Positions 17,316-27,469 of a stretch of 64,000 nt of DNA are shown here, piece by piece. The stretch is from the NCBI GenBank assembly GCA_012032555.1, contig JAAUSR010000023.1, positions 1-64,000 on the forward strand, in the 5' to 3' direction. Origin of the DNA: Thioploca sp. Its GTDB lineage: Bacteria; Pseudomonadota; Gammaproteobacteria; Beggiatoales; Beggiatoaceae. Under the pieces are notes generated by a model. It was not told where the DNA came from and searched no databases. It worked only from the letters and a program-made list of their open reading frames with translations. Position 1 is the first letter of the stretch. The number at the start of each line of letters is the position of its first letter. A program made the position numbers and the translations under genes.

Positions 17316-17762
17316 ATGAATCGACTCTCAAAACTGGGAAATTACCCCTTGACTATTATTACCAGTAATATTTCTACTTTATTCATAGGGATAGCGCTTA
17401 TTTGGCTAGCTTATGAATTAGGTGCGGATGATCAAGCTTACCTATTCAATTGGTTGATTATTTTGCTTGGCTTTGTCATCGGCTGGGGAATTGGAACTTT
17501 ATTATCACCTTTTAATCCAGACGAAAAGGAAAATTTTTCTGGTATGGTAAAGGCTATTTCTGCTTTCATCTCGGGTTATATTCTTGCTAAGATGGATAAA
17601 TTTTTTGAGGTAATACCATCAAGGGATTTTTTCCAAGAAAGCACTTTAGAAAGAATAATTTTATTTTTAGTGGCTTTTTTCCTCTCGATGATTATTGTGT
17701 TTATTAACCGAACTTATTTTCTTAAAATATTGGAAAGACCAAATCAATCTGAAAATCAATAG
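17316..17762 (+). CDS. Small four-helix membrane protein, unknown
   Basis: A 148-residue protein with hydrophobic segments at about 19-36, 43-63, 74-90 and 113-132. I recognise no domain. It closes the plus-strand run 13480-17762 and ends just before a palindrome that separates it from the convergent M16 peptidase genes. Confidence 0.65.
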   Translation: MNRLSKLGNYPLTIITSNISTLFIGIALIWLAYELGADDQAYLFNWLIILLGFVIGWGIGTLLSPFNPDEKENFSGMVKAISAFISGYILAKMDKFFEVIPSRDFFQESTLERIILFLVAFFLSMIIVFINRTYFLKILERPNQSENQ

Positions 17763-17784
17763 AGTCACTATTTTAAAAATAAGT

Positions 17785-17804
17785 GGCGGGAAGGAATTCC
17801 CGCC
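17785..17804. terminator. GGCGGGAA / TTCCCGCC hairpin between convergent genes
   Basis: A perfect 8-bp stem with a 4-base loop lies between the ends of two convergent genes. It lacks a T-run and has the look of the dispersed palindromes of this genome, but position favours use as a transcription end in both directions. Confidence 0.5.
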
Positions 17805-17840
17805 CTACGAAATGAAGATTTTCTCGGCGACAACTGAGTA

Positions 17841-19178
17841 TTAGCGATTTTCTTCTGGATTTTGTGGACTACCACCCACCGTAATGGTTACCAATTTATC
17901 TAACTGGAGACGCCGCTGAAAAACAGCCTTGATATTGTCCAAAGTAACCGCTTCAATTTTCTGATTGAAAGTCTGTAAATAATCTAAAGGTAACTGATAG
18001 AAACCAATTACGGCTAAATAGCCAATAATATTGCTATTACTTTTAATGCGTAAAGGAAAACTACCGGTAATGCCTTGTTTAGCCTCTTTAAGTTCGGTGG
18101 TTGATGGCCCGAATTCAACAAAATCCTGTAAGGTACTTTGTACCACTTGCAAAGCCTGTTGTGCTTGATCGTTGCGCGTTTCTAAGCTAGCGATAAATGG
18201 TCCAGTTTCTCTCAATGGTAAAAAATAACTATAAACACTATAAGCCAAGCCTCGTTCTTCACGAACGGCTTTAGCTAATCGAGAAACGAGTCCATTATCT
18301 CCTAAAATGTAGTTACCAACATACAAAGTAAAATAATCTGGATCTTTCCGTGCAGTACCGGGTTGACCAATAATCAAGTGCGTCTGGGTAGAAGGATGAT
18401 TGAGGTGAAGCGTTTTTGCCTCAATAAGCGGTTTAACCGGCGGTAAAGCCGGTGCTTTGTCACCTTTAACGAGTGGCTTGACCAACGTATTAGCGAGTTG
18501 TTCTGCTGCGGTTCGTGCTAAGGCACCGGTGATAGCGACGATAACATTATTAGCGACATAATAACGGTTGTGAAAAGCCTTCAAATCTTCTCGAGTTAAT
18601 TGAGCTACACTTTCTGGGGTGCCATCAGCTAAGGTAGCATAAGGATGTTCAGCAAAGACCGCTTGATAAAAGGCTCGTTCCGCAATGGCATCGGGAGATT
18701 GTTGTTGATATTTTAAACCCGCTAAAGTTTGTTGACGGACGCGTTCAAAAGTGCTTGCCTCAAAATCCGGTTGGGTGATTAATACCGCTAACATTTCTAA
18801 CGCGGGTTGTAACAATTTCGTGTCTGTCAAACTACGCAAACTGATGGTTGCCATATCACGATCAACTGAATAGCTGACTTGAGCACCTAAGTTATCAAAA
18901 TGTTCGGCAATTTGATCCGCAGAATGTCCACCCGCACCTTCATTTAATAAACTGTTGGTTAGCATAGCGAGACCTGGTTTATCGCCATCTCGGGCACTTC
19001 CAGCATCAAAGACGATTTCGACATCAACCATAGGTAATTCGGGTGCTGGCACAAAATAAACCGGTATGCCATTATCAGTTTGCCAAGATTGAATCGTGGG
19101 GATTGCCCAGCTAGAACGTTCGCTGCTTAATCCCATCAAGAGTAACAAAATCAATAAATTAACAAACCCAGTTTTCAT
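17841..19178 (-). CDS. M16 family peptidase-like protein, non-catalytic partner
   Basis: This subunit of a bacterial M16 (pitrilysin-type) pair has no HXXEH zinc site: the equivalent segment is LTNSLLNEGAGG. It keeps the other M16 features, including a GLAYSVYSYF segment near the middle of the second half that fits the R/Y substrate-binding region. The longest frame starts at 19214, but ATG at 19178 is preferred. It follows the upstream stop codon by one base, is preceded by AGGAG, and gives a good signal peptide (MKTGFVNLLILLLLMG). The protein is then 445 residues and probably periplasmic. In two-component M16 enzymes such partners help to form the closed chamber that degrades peptides. Confidence 0.88.
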   Translation of the reverse strand: MKTGFVNLLILLLLMGLSSERSSWAIPTIQSWQTDNGIPVYFVPAPELPMVDVEIVFDAGSARDGDKPGLAMLTNSLLNEGAGGHSADQIAEHFDNLGAQVSYSVDRDMATISLRSLTDTKLLQPALEMLAVLITQPDFEASTFERVRQQTLAGLKYQQQSPDAIAERAFYQAVFAEHPYATLADGTPESVAQLTREDLKAFHNRYYVANNVIVAITGALARTAAEQLANTLVKPLVKGDKAPALPPVKPLIEAKTLHLNHPSTQTHLIIGQPGTARKDPDYFTLYVGNYILGDNGLVSRLAKAVREERGLAYSVYSYFLPLRETGPFIASLETRNDQAQQALQVVQSTLQDFVEFGPSTTELKEAKQGITGSFPLRIKSNSNIIGYLAVIGFYQLPLDYLQTFNQKIEAVTLDNIKAVFQRRLQLDKLVTITVGGSPQNPEENR

Positions 19179-19179
19179 A

Positions 19180-20571
19180 TTAACGAATAACTCCTGTCGT
19201 TGGTTGAGTATCATCTGTCGGGGTATTATTAGCCAACGGTTGAGGTTCTAAAACCGCAACGGTTAAATTTTTATCTATCAAATACTTTTTGGCAACTTGT
19301 TGAATTTGTTCCGGGGTAATGGCTTTAATTTGATCTAAATACTGATCTAGTAATCGCCAATCTAATCCGACTGTCGTGAGCATACCAATTTGCATTCCTT
19401 GGTAAAATGAGGAATCACGTTTATAAACTTCTTCTGCTTGTAACTGAATTTTAATGCGCTCTAATTCAGTTTTAGTGACCAGGGTAGTTTGTAGTTGTTG
19501 AATTTGTTCCCGTAAAGCAGCCTCTAATTCAGCAATAGTATGCTGTTCGGTGGGGATGCCTGATAGTGAAAATAACGTGCTTAAGCGACTATAAAGGTCA
19601 TAATCTACACTGGTAGAAATCGCTATTTGGTTACCACGTACTAAATGCTTCGCTAAACGGGCACTGTTACCGCCATCCAGAATGTAAGCTAAAACTTCTA
19701 AAGCATACGCTTCCCATTGTTCTGACGGTGCTAAAGCAGTTAAAACTGGGGTTTTATAGCCCATAGCTAGATAAGGTAATTTAGCGGGACGAGCAACCGT
19801 AATGCGTTTAATGCCCCATTGCTCAGTTTCAGGACGGCTGGGTGGTGGTGTGATTTGACTGGGTTTTAATGGACCAAAGTACTGTTGAGCAAGTTTCAAA
19901 ACAGCTTGAGCTTCAACATCACCGACCACCACCACTGTCGCATTATTCGGTGCATACCACTGCTGATACCAAGTTTGTAAATCGGCTAAGGTGCAATTTT
20001 CAATATCACTCATCCAACCAATAATGGGATTATGGTAGGGACTCGTTTGATAAGCCGTTGCTTGGAAATGTTCCAACATCAAACTAATCGGTTTATCTTC
20101 TATTCGTGAGCGCCGTTCTTCTAGAACCACTTGTTTCTCTTTAGCAAAGGCTTGATCATTCAACATCAAATGACGCATCCGATCGGCTTCCATTTCAAAA
20201 CTAATCGGTAAGCGGCTTTTTTCTAAGGTTTGAAAGTAACTGGTAAAATCAGTATGAGTAAAGGCATTTTCGCTCGCACCTTGCTTAGCCATGATGTGAG
20301 AAAATTCCCCAGCAGGATACTTTTGAGTGCCTTTAAACATCATATGTTCCAATAGGTGTGATAAACCAGTTTTACCAGCTGGTTCGTAACTACTACCAAC
20401 CTGATACCAAATTTGACTGACCACCACGGGAGCACGATGATCGGCTTTAACGATTAATTTTAAGCCATTATCTAAAGTAAATTCCTGAACTTCACCATTG
20501 GCTTGCAAGGTAATCGAGTAGAGACACAACCCGCCTACCATAACCAAGGGAAGTAATTTATTATAAAACAT
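19180..20571 (-). CDS. M16 family zinc metallopeptidase, catalytic subunit
   Basis: A 463-residue periplasmic peptidase. A signal peptide (about 1-24) precedes the M16 domain. The inverted zinc motif HLLEH gives His72, Glu75 and His76; the distal zinc ligand should be in the KQVVLEERRSR helix. It pairs with the inactive homologue directly downstream, an arrangement common in proteobacteria. AAAGGAG lies upstream of the ATG. The 50-bp gap to xthA on the other strand must hold both promoters. Confidence 0.93.
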   Translation of the reverse strand: MFYNKLLPLVMVGGLCLYSITLQANGEVQEFTLDNGLKLIVKADHRAPVVVSQIWYQVGSSYEPAGKTGLSHLLEHMMFKGTQKYPAGEFSHIMAKQGASENAFTHTDFTSYFQTLEKSRLPISFEMEADRMRHLMLNDQAFAKEKQVVLEERRSRIEDKPISLMLEHFQATAYQTSPYHNPIIGWMSDIENCTLADLQTWYQQWYAPNNATVVVVGDVEAQAVLKLAQQYFGPLKPSQITPPPSRPETEQWGIKRITVARPAKLPYLAMGYKTPVLTALAPSEQWEAYALEVLAYILDGGNSARLAKHLVRGNQIAISTSVDYDLYSRLSTLFSLSGIPTEQHTIAELEAALREQIQQLQTTLVTKTELERIKIQLQAEEVYKRDSSFYQGMQIGMLTTVGLDWRLLDQYLDQIKAITPEQIQQVAKKYLIDKNLTVAVLEPQPLANNTPTDDTQPTTGVIR

Positions 20572-20621
20572 GGATTAATTTCTCCTTTGTTATCACTATT
20601 CCTATTAAATAAAGAAGTAAT

Positions 20622-21398
20622 ATGCTCAAAATAGCTACTTGGAACGTAAATTCTTTACGAGTTCGCTTACCTCAATTGTTAGATTGGTTAAACCGCACCA
20701 CCCCGGATATTGTTGCTTTGCAGGAAACTAAAATAACCGATGAACAATTTCCTTGGGAACCGATACAAGCAGCGGGTTATCATGCGATTTTTTCCGGACA
20801 AAAATCTTACAATGGTGTCGCTTTGTTGAGTCGTATTGTGGGTCAAGAAATCGTTACCGATTTGCCTCGTTGGGTTGATTCACCACGCCGGTTACTGGGC
20901 GCCACTTATCAACAGTTACGCGTGCTTAATTTATATATACCGAATGGTGCTATGGTTTATTCTGATAAATATCAATATAAGTTGAATTGGTTGCAACACC
21001 TACAATATTATGTCGAGGAAAGTCTAAAACAATATGCTTATTTAATTGTCTTAGGTGATTTCAACATTGCACCAGAGGACAGCGATCTTCATGATCCCGG
21101 CGCATGGCAAGGTGGCATTATGGTGAGCAAACCCGAGCGGGAAGCTTTGCAAAAATTACTCGCGCTGGGATTATACGACACTTTTCGTTTATTTGAACAA
21201 CCCCCCCAAACTTTTAGTTGGTGGGATTATCGCACCCGCGCTTTTCAACGTAACCATGGGGTTCGCATTGACTTAATTTTAACCAGTCAAGCATTGGCTA
21301 CCGTTTGTACAACTTGTTTCATTGATATTAACTTACGGCGGTTACCACGTCCCTCGGATCATGCGCCAGTCATGGCTACATTTAATCTGTCAATTTAA
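20622..21398 (+). CDS. xthA: Exodeoxyribonuclease III (AP endonuclease)
   Basis: A 258-residue enzyme of the exonuclease III / APE1 family, which cuts DNA 5' of abasic sites and trims 3' blocks in base excision repair. The family landmarks are present in order: TWNVNSLRVRLPQ, LQETKI with the metal-binding glutamate, LGDFNIAPED with the catalytic Asp-Asn pair, RIDLILTS and the final SDHAPV with the catalytic histidine. Length is normal. It is divergent from the M16 genes and followed by sixA 44 bases later. Confidence 0.95.
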   Translation: MLKIATWNVNSLRVRLPQLLDWLNRTTPDIVALQETKITDEQFPWEPIQAAGYHAIFSGQKSYNGVALLSRIVGQEIVTDLPRWVDSPRRLLGATYQQLRVLNLYIPNGAMVYSDKYQYKLNWLQHLQYYVEESLKQYAYLIVLGDFNIAPEDSDLHDPGAWQGGIMVSKPEREALQKLLALGLYDTFRLFEQPPQTFSWWDYRTRAFQRNHGVRIDLILTSQALATVCTTCFIDINLRRLPRPSDHAPVMATFNLSI

Positions 21399-21442
21399 AA
21401 ATTAGGGATCTTTTTTACTAGAATGATGAGGTAAATCACTTT

Positions 21443-21934
21443 ATGCAAGTTTTAATCATCCGTCACGCTGATGCTGAAAATGAGGCTAAAACCGATGAAT
21501 TGCGTTCGCTCAGTTCCAAAGGCAAAGCTGATATGTGGGAAAATGCCCAAGGGTTAAAACAAATTGTACCCCAAATCGATCACATTGCCCACAGTCCCCT
21601 ACTGCGTGCCCAACAAACGGCAGAGATAATTGCCCAAGTTTACTCAAAAGTGCCGCTAGAAATTTTACATCCCCTTGCACCCGGTCATCCCATGATAGCG
21701 ATACTGACTTATTTACAACAACAAGCTCAAATCGCACCCATTATGGCTTTAGTAGGACATGAACCCACTTTAGGACAACTAGCCAGTTGGTTATTGACCG
21801 GACAGATTGGTCAGTGGATGCCTTTGAAAAAAGGCGCTGTTTGTTCACTGGAATTTTCTCATCAGCTAGAAGTTGGCCAAGCTATTTTAAATTGGATGCT
21901 CAGACCGAAACAGTTGCGCCAGTTAGTTGATTAA
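21443..21934 (+). CDS. sixA: Phosphohistidine phosphatase SixA
   Basis: A 163-residue histidine-phosphatase-superfamily protein of the short SixA type. The catalytic RHA motif gives His8 (LIIRHADAENEA). The second histidine is in LVGHEPTLGQLASWL. SixA removes phosphate from phosphohistidine proteins, for example NPr in E. coli or hybrid-kinase HPt domains. No phosphotransfer partner is adjacent. Confidence 0.92.
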   Translation: MQVLIIRHADAENEAKTDELRSLSSKGKADMWENAQGLKQIVPQIDHIAHSPLLRAQQTAEIIAQVYSKVPLEILHPLAPGHPMIAILTYLQQQAQIAPIMALVGHEPTLGQLASWLLTGQIGQWMPLKKGAVCSLEFSHQLEVGQAILNWMLRPKQLRQLVD

Positions 21935-21962
21935 TCTACTGTAAATCTGATGAACTCCTATT

Positions 21963-22304
21963 ATGAAATACCTTTTGTTTCTCGTTATTGGATTAATTTT
22001 CAGTAATGTTTTTATGACCTTTGCTTGGTATGCTCATTTGAAAAATTTGAATGATAAGCCTTGGCTTATTGCTGCTATGGTGAGTTGGGGAATTGCTTTT
22101 TTTGAATATCTTATTCAGGTACCGGCAAATCGAGTCGGTCACACGATACTTTCTTTGAGTCAGTTGAAAATTATTCAGGAAGTCATTACTTTGAGTGTAT
22201 TTTTGCCATTCTCACTGTTTTATATGAAAGAGAAAATTTCCCTGAATTATTTATGGGCTGGTTTTTGTCTACTCGGAGCAGTATATTTTATTTTTAAAAA
22301 ATAA
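21963..22304 (+). CDS. DMT-family small membrane protein (DUF486)
   Basis: A 113-residue protein with four hydrophobic helices. It matches the DUF486 pattern: TFAWYAHLK, WGIAFFEYLIQVPANRVG, and LKIIQEVITLSVF. DUF486 proteins belong to the drug/metabolite transporter clan, but no substrate is known. It lies 28 bases after sixA on the same strand. Confidence 0.88.
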   Translation: MKYLLFLVIGLIFSNVFMTFAWYAHLKNLNDKPWLIAAMVSWGIAFFEYLIQVPANRVGHTILSLSQLKIIQEVITLSVFLPFSLFYMKEKISLNYLWAGFCLLGAVYFIFKK

Positions 22305-22308
22305 TGAA

Positions 22309-22740
22309 CCAATGTAGGGCGAGTCATCAATGAGTTCCTTCCGTCAAAATGACAGACATGAAAAAACCGCAAGATGACGGGTGCGGTGACCGTTCTAAAT
22401 TTAGTAGTAAATCGGTTGTATCAGGTGTTAGGAGAAAGTCAATAGTTTCCTTAGGTAGCCTGGATTTCACTTCAAGCGTGCTCCGACTGCTGAGAGTAAC
22501 CGACCATTTGAATAGTCATTACCTCAATTTGTATCAATAAGGGTCGGTTTCGCGTTGCTGCACCGACCCTACAAACTACTTATATCTATATAAATTAGAT
22601 TTCTAAATAGACAAAGCGCTATAAATATTACATGATACTATTAAAAAGTTACCCATCTTTATTAAAAGCATGGCTGTAGCGATTTTACCTCCATTAATGG
22701 GGCGTAAATAGAGCAACAATTTTTTAGGAATAGCGTAATT
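22309..22740. other. Gene-free stretch of 432 bp before ilvD
   Basis: This stretch holds a dispersed palindrome (GGGTCGGT 22541-22548 / ACCGACCC 22562-22569) and no gene. A 63-codon frame at 22349-22540 has no recognisable product. A leader-peptide attenuator or riboswitch for ilvD was sought by eye and not seen. Confidence 0.6.
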
Positions 22741-24423
22741 ATGACCGACTCAATTAATAAAATTAGTAAAAAAATCACTCAGCCTAAATCGCAGGGAGCT
22801 TCTCAAGCCATGCTATATGGTACCGGCTTAACCCCAGCTGAGATGAATAAAGCTCAAATAGGTATTGCTAGCGTTTGGTATGAAGGCAATACTTGTAACA
22901 TGCATTTATTGGATTTAGCCGCTAAAGTTAAAGAAGGTGTTATCGCCGCTGGGATGGTGGGGATGCGGTTTAATACCATTGGCGTCAGTGATGGGATTTC
23001 TATGGGAACGCGCGGCATGAGTTTTTCTTTGCAATCAAGGGATTTAATTGCAGATTCCATTGAAACAGTTATGGGTGGACAATGGTATGATGCGAATATT
23101 TCGTTACCGGGTTGTGATAAAAATATGCCGGGTTGTCTCATGGCGATGGGACGGCTGAATCGACCGGCTTTAATGATTTACGGTGGGACTATTAAACCGG
23201 GTCATGATAACAATAATCAACCCTTAGATATTGTGTCTGCTTTTCAATCCTATGGACAATATCTCGCTGGGACTATTACAGAAGAAGAACGTCAAACGAT
23301 TGTGAGACAAGCTTGTCCAGGTGCGGGTGCTTGTGGTGGGATGTATACGGCTAATACGATGGCTTGCGCGATAGAAGCTTTGGGTATGAGTTTACCTTAT
23401 AGCTCTTCAACGCCAGCAGAGGATGCAAACAAATTAAACGAATGTTTTCAAGCCGGTGCAGCTATCCGTTATTTGCTAGAACAAGATATTAAACCTCGCG
23501 ATATTATGACGCGTGCCGCCTTCGAGAACGCAATAGTCATTGTCATGGCGTTAGGTGGTTCTACTAATGCCGTATTACACTTAATTGCTATGGCTAAAGC
23601 CGTTGAAGTGAGTTTAACGATTGACGATTTTCAACAAGTTAGTAACCGAGTGCCCTTCATTGCTAATCTGAAGCCAAGTGGACAATATGTTATGGAAGAT
23701 TTACACCAGATTGGCGGCACCCCGGCGGTTATGAAATATTTGTTAACACAAGGTTTATTAAAGGGTGATTGTTTAACCGTCACCGGCAAAACGATAGCAG
23801 AGAATTTAGCTCATGTACCCGATTTAGCGGTGGATCAAACGATTATTCATCCGCTGGAAAATCCCATTAAACCCAATGGACACATTCAAATTTTGAAAGG
23901 TAATTTAGCCCCGGGTGGTGCAGTCGCTAAGATTACTGGAAAAGAAGGTCTTAGTTTCAGGGGTACGGCTAAAGTTTATGATAGCGAAGAAGACATGCTT
24001 GCAGCACTAGAGCGAAAAGAAATTGTTAAAGGTGATGTAGTAGTTATTCGCTATGAAGGACCCAAAGGTGGACCCGGCATGCCAGAAATGCTCACCCCAA
24101 CTTCGGCTATTATCGGTGCTGGTTTAGGCAAAGACGTGGCATTGATAACCGACGGCCGATTTTCCGGGGGTTCACATGGTTTTATTGTTGGCCACATTGT
24201 ACCAGAAGCTCAAGAAGGTGGGCCGATTGCCGTCATTAAAAATGGTGATGTTATTACCATCGATGCACAAAATAATCAATTAAATGTGGCCCTTAGCGCT
24301 GAAGAAATGGCTCAACGTCAGGCTCAGTGGATTAGCCCACCCTATAAAGCCACCCGTGGTACCTTATATAAATATATTAAAAATGTTAAGAATGCTTCAG
24401 AAGGTTGTGTAACCGATGAATAA
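22741..24423 (+). CDS. ilvD: Dihydroxy-acid dehydratase
   Basis: A 560-residue Fe-S dehydratase that makes 2-oxo acids from dihydroxy acids in valine, isoleucine, leucine and pantothenate synthesis. Cluster-binding cysteines are in [11 protein letters not shown] and [26 protein letters not shown] and [11 protein letters not shown] are the substrate and C-terminal signatures. Length fits the short IlvD type, as in cyanobacteria and many autotrophs. No other ilv gene is near. Confidence 0.97.
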   Translation: MTDSINKISKKITQPKSQGASQAMLYGTGLTPAEMNKAQIGIASVWYEGNTCNMHLLDLAAKVKEGVIAAGMVGMRFNTIGVSDGISMGTRGMSFSLQSRDLIADSIETVMGGQWYDANISLPGCDKNMPGCLMAMGRLNRPALMIYGGTIKPGHDNNNQPLDIVSAFQSYGQYLAGTITEEERQTIVRQACPGAGACGGMYTANTMACAIEALGMSLPYSSSTPAEDANKLNECFQAGAAIRYLLEQDIKPRDIMTRAAFENAIVIVMALGGSTNAVLHLIAMAKAVEVSLTIDDFQQVSNRVPFIANLKPSGQYVMEDLHQIGGTPAVMKYLLTQGLLKGDCLTVTGKTIAENLAHVPDLAVDQTIIHPLENPIKPNGHIQILKGNLAPGGAVAKITGKEGLSFRGTAKVYDSEEDMLAALERKEIVKGDVVVIRYEGPKGGPGMPEMLTPTSAIIGAGLGKDVALITDGRFSGGSHGFIVGHIVPEAQEGGPIAVIKNGDVITIDAQNNQLNVALSAEEMAQRQAQWISPPYKATRGTLYKYIKNVKNASEGCVTDE

Positions 24424-24455
24424 AAGAGAGTGTACGCCGTTAAGGAAGGACAAAT

Positions 24456-25220
24456 CTAAGTATTTTTAACTAAATAAACATCAAATCGAGTGTTTTCACT
24501 ATGAATACTAAAATTGGGATGGCTATCACCTAAAGTCGGTGCCCATTGAGGGCGTTTTACCACGACTCGTTGATTGGCATGGGATAATGCGGTTTGCAGT
24601 AAACAATAGGCATCGTGGTCATCGCCGACTAATTGCCGAAGTAAGCGCATTTCTTTTTTGACTAAAGCCGATTGATGGCGGTGAGGATACATGGGATCTA
24701 AGTAAACAACATCATAGCGTGGTGATTCCGATCTCAACCAATCTTGAGCATCATAATGCAATAATTGCAAGTGTGCTGTTATAAAAGCGTTGAGTTGTGG
24801 ATTTTGTTGGGCACGTTGTAAACCATCCTGTAACAAAGCGGCAGCAGCCGGTGAACGTTCCACCATGTGTACCCGGCAATTCAATCCCGCTAACACAAAA
24901 GCATCCCGACCTAAACCGGCGGTGGCATCCAGTATGGTGGGACAAATTCCTTTTTTTAAACCAATGGCTTTGGCTAAAGGTTGGGTACGCCCACCACCAT
25001 GACGATGACGATAACCTAATGTTCCACCAACAAAATCAACATAAACTGGTCCAGTTGCAATAGTTGGATCTCTTAATTCTAAACGGGTTTCAGTGAGGTA
25101 TAAAAACCAAGATGGTGTCGTTGGTGGCTGGTTGATGATAGTAAAACGGAAAGCCGCCGCTAATTGTTGGGCGGCTTCCTGTAAGTAAGTGGTAGCTGGT
25201 AATAGCAAAGTGGGGGTCAA
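24456..25220 (-). CDS. rsmJ: 16S rRNA (guanine(1516)-N(2))-methyltransferase RsmJ
   Basis: A 254-residue SAM-dependent methyltransferase that modifies G1516 of 16S rRNA. Motif I is DATAGLGRDAFVLAG (starts at about residue 98), with VERSP after it. The catalytic YLDPMYPHR is at about 171-179. The TGPVYVDFVGGTLGYRHRHGGG block before motif I is typical of RsmJ. Its ATG overlaps the end of the upstream lipoprotein gene by four bases, so the two are translationally coupled. Confidence 0.94.
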   Translation of the reverse strand: MTPTLLLPATTYLQEAAQQLAAAFRFTIINQPPTTPSWFLYLTETRLELRDPTIATGPVYVDFVGGTLGYRHRHGGGRTQPLAKAIGLKKGICPTILDATAGLGRDAFVLAGLNCRVHMVERSPAAAALLQDGLQRAQQNPQLNAFITAHLQLLHYDAQDWLRSESPRYDVVYLDPMYPHRHQSALVKKEMRLLRQLVGDDHDAYCLLQTALSHANQRVVVKRPQWAPTLGDSHPNFSIHSENTRFDVYLVKNT

Positions 25221-25684
25221 AGTTTAGCAACTCGTTTGGTATTATCTACTCGGCTGCTAAAAACGTTAACCCGTTCGCCTCGTTGAAAAGTGACATCGGC
25301 TTCTTGTACGATCACAATTTTCTTGCCACTCTGTAATCTCACGACGACTTTTAGCGCATCGCGGTCAGTAACCCCTTGCTCGATTAAGTGTCCCAGTAAG
25401 CCACCGAGAATAATGCCACCGGTGGTTGCAATGGCTTGACCTTTACCACCGCCTACCCCGCTGGCCGCAATTCCACCGATAACTGACCCCCCAACTGAGC
25501 CGACAATCGTACCATCTTTTCTAATCGTAGCGGCTTCGACACTTTCTACTACACCTTCTTCAACATCTTCTGCTTCTAGTGCTTGACCTTCCGTGTAGAC
25601 ATTAGTTGAACGACTGGTGACACAACCTATCAATAACAAATTGATAATGAACAACGCTAGGATAATTTTTACGGTTTGCATCAT
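25217..25684 (-). CDS. Glycine-zipper outer-membrane lipoprotein, SlyB-like
   Basis: The mature protein should be a small lipoprotein: LLLIGC is a good lipobox. The glycine-zipper stretch GSVGGSVIGGIAASGVGGGKG...GGIILGGLLGHLIEQG resembles SlyB/Pcp-type proteins and can span a membrane. The C-terminal part (KKIVIVQEADVTFQRGERV) is the usual SlyB tail. The open frame reaches 25717, but ATG at 25684 is preferred because GAGGT lies seven bases upstream and the signal peptide then starts correctly; it encodes 155 residues. SlyB-like proteins support outer-membrane integrity. It is coupled to rsmJ. Confidence 0.88.
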   Translation of the reverse strand: MMQTVKIILALFIINLLLIGCVTSRSTNVYTEGQALEAEDVEEGVVESVEAATIRKDGTIVGSVGGSVIGGIAASGVGGGKGQAIATTGGIILGGLLGHLIEQGVTDRDALKVVVRLQSGKKIVIVQEADVTFQRGERVNVFSSRVDNTKRVAKL

Positions 25685-25783
25685 AATGACCTCATTGTTA
25701 CTAGTTAATAATTGCATTTTTATTCATTTAAGTTTAGTCAATTTTAGCGGGAAAATATTCGTCTCAAATAACAACTGAACTAA

Positions 25784-27265
25784 TTAATTAGCTACGATGG
25801 CTTGATCTCGTCCTTGAGCCTTAGCATGATATAAAGCGACATCGGCAGCGTGTAAAACATCCTCTGCGGTGCTGCCATGTTGGGGAAAACAAGCGACACC
25901 TATCGATAAAGTAATCACGCCTAAGTCTTGGTTTCGATGTTGCACTGAAAGCTTCTTGACTTTGGTATTTAATACTTTGGCGCGGGTATGAACCACTTCT
26001 AAAGCTGCACCAGGTAAAATGAGAGTAAATTCTTCACCACCATATCGACAAGCAATATCACCCTTGCGAATATGTTCATTTAAAAATTGACCTAATTGTT
26101 GCAGTACCACATCTCCAGCATCATGCCCAAATTGATCATTAAACTGCTTAAAGTAATCAATATCGACCATAATTACGCCAACAGTTTGATTATGGCGTTG
26201 AGCGCGGTGAAATTCTCGTTCTAAAGTTTCTTCCAAATAGCGGCGATTATACAATCCAGTTAGCGGATCACGGGTAGATTGGTTTTGTAAATTTTGACGT
26301 AATTTGAGATTAGCCAATGCCAGGGCAATTTGATCAGCAACGGTTTCGGCGAGGCGTTGATGAGATTCACCCAAAGGTTCGGTCGTTAAATGAGATTGGG
26401 CAATATGAAGCAACCCGAGTAATTCACCTTGCGCCATCAGCGGAACACATAAATAAATAGCTACTGAATTGGGCAAAATATGGTGACAAAGTGGATAGGT
26501 TGCTGAATTGCCCATATAATAAATACGGTTCTGATGCAAAGCCCAACAATCTTTTACGGCAAAAACGGTTTTGGGTATTTTTTCATCTGACTTATTTTCT
26601 TTCCATCGGGCAACACTTTCTAACTGAGTAGCACTGTCATCAAGTAGCGCTAACATGCCTTGTGTTTGTGGAAATAATTGCTTCATGAAGCGGACAATAA
26701 CCCGATAAGCTTCTTCTATGGTCAAACAGATTTGTAATGAATTACTCATTTTACTGAGTAAAATAATTTCCTGATGCCGCTGATCTAATTCATCGATTTT
26801 TATCGTCAGTTGTTTATTAATATGCCGTAAAGACTCTTCCACCTGTTTTAATTCGGTAATATTCCTACCTAATATGACCAAACCTTGGCGATTACCTTGA
26901 ACATCGAAAATAGGTACCTTGATCACATCAAAAATCAAGTTTTCACCCGCTGCAATCGGAATCGTTTCGATTTGACGAATAGGCAACTGGGCTTGCCACG
27001 CCATCTTGTCTGAAATTTCACTAACTAATAAAGTATTTCGATACATCGGGTGAGTTAAACGGGCTAGTTGGTAATCCGTTTTGCCTTGATAGTCTATTTT
27101 TTCTAATTGAAATAATTTGAGAATAGCCTGATTAGCCTCTAACCAACATCCTTGTCCGTCTTTGAAACAGATAATATCTGGCGAGGCATTAATTAAGGTG
27201 CGTAACAATTCCACACTATCACGCCATGGCTTCTCTTGTTGGGTGGAGGTTGTTAGTTTATTCAC
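25784..27265 (-). CDS. Diguanylate cyclase with PAS and GAF domains
   Basis: A 493-residue cytoplasmic enzyme that should make cyclic di-GMP. PAS domain: about residues 20-140 (DIICFKDGQGCWLEAN, VILGRNITELK). GAF domain: about 165-320 (ISNSLQICLTIEEAYR). GGDEF domain: about 330-490, with the active-site motif GGEEF at residues 408-412. The inhibitory RxxD site is present as RKGD, five residues before it, so product feedback is likely. No EAL or HD-GYP phosphodiesterase domain is fused. The input signal is unknown; there is no heme-binding or flavin-binding signature visible to me. Confidence 0.93.
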   Translation of the reverse strand: MNKLTTSTQQEKPWRDSVELLRTLINASPDIICFKDGQGCWLEANQAILKLFQLEKIDYQGKTDYQLARLTHPMYRNTLLVSEISDKMAWQAQLPIRQIETIPIAAGENLIFDVIKVPIFDVQGNRQGLVILGRNITELKQVEESLRHINKQLTIKIDELDQRHQEIILLSKMSNSLQICLTIEEAYRVIVRFMKQLFPQTQGMLALLDDSATQLESVARWKENKSDEKIPKTVFAVKDCWALHQNRIYYMGNSATYPLCHHILPNSVAIYLCVPLMAQGELLGLLHIAQSHLTTEPLGESHQRLAETVADQIALALANLKLRQNLQNQSTRDPLTGLYNRRYLEETLEREFHRAQRHNQTVGVIMVDIDYFKQFNDQFGHDAGDVVLQQLGQFLNEHIRKGDIACRYGGEEFTLILPGAALEVVHTRAKVLNTKVKKLSVQHRNQDLGVITLSIGVACFPQHGSTAEDVLHAADVALYHAKAQGRDQAIVAN

Positions 27266-27469
27266 AGCTAATCAATCAGTTAGTTTATAATTTTGGGTAT
27301 TTTTAGTTGTGGTTAATCCGGTCGATAAGTGAGTGTTCATTTTTTCTTACTGCTCATCGGTAGATTCAAAAAATAATGGCTGGAAAATTTATTTCTTATC
27401 CACTTAATTTTATCGTTAAAAAAGTGCATACTACGCGCTATCTCCTTAGTTAACTGTGAGAACAACCAT

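Noticed and set aside
22349-22540. 63-codon frame between the DUF486 gene and ilvD
   Set aside because: Composition is unlike a protein gene, there is no ribosome-binding site, and it overlaps dispersed repeats.
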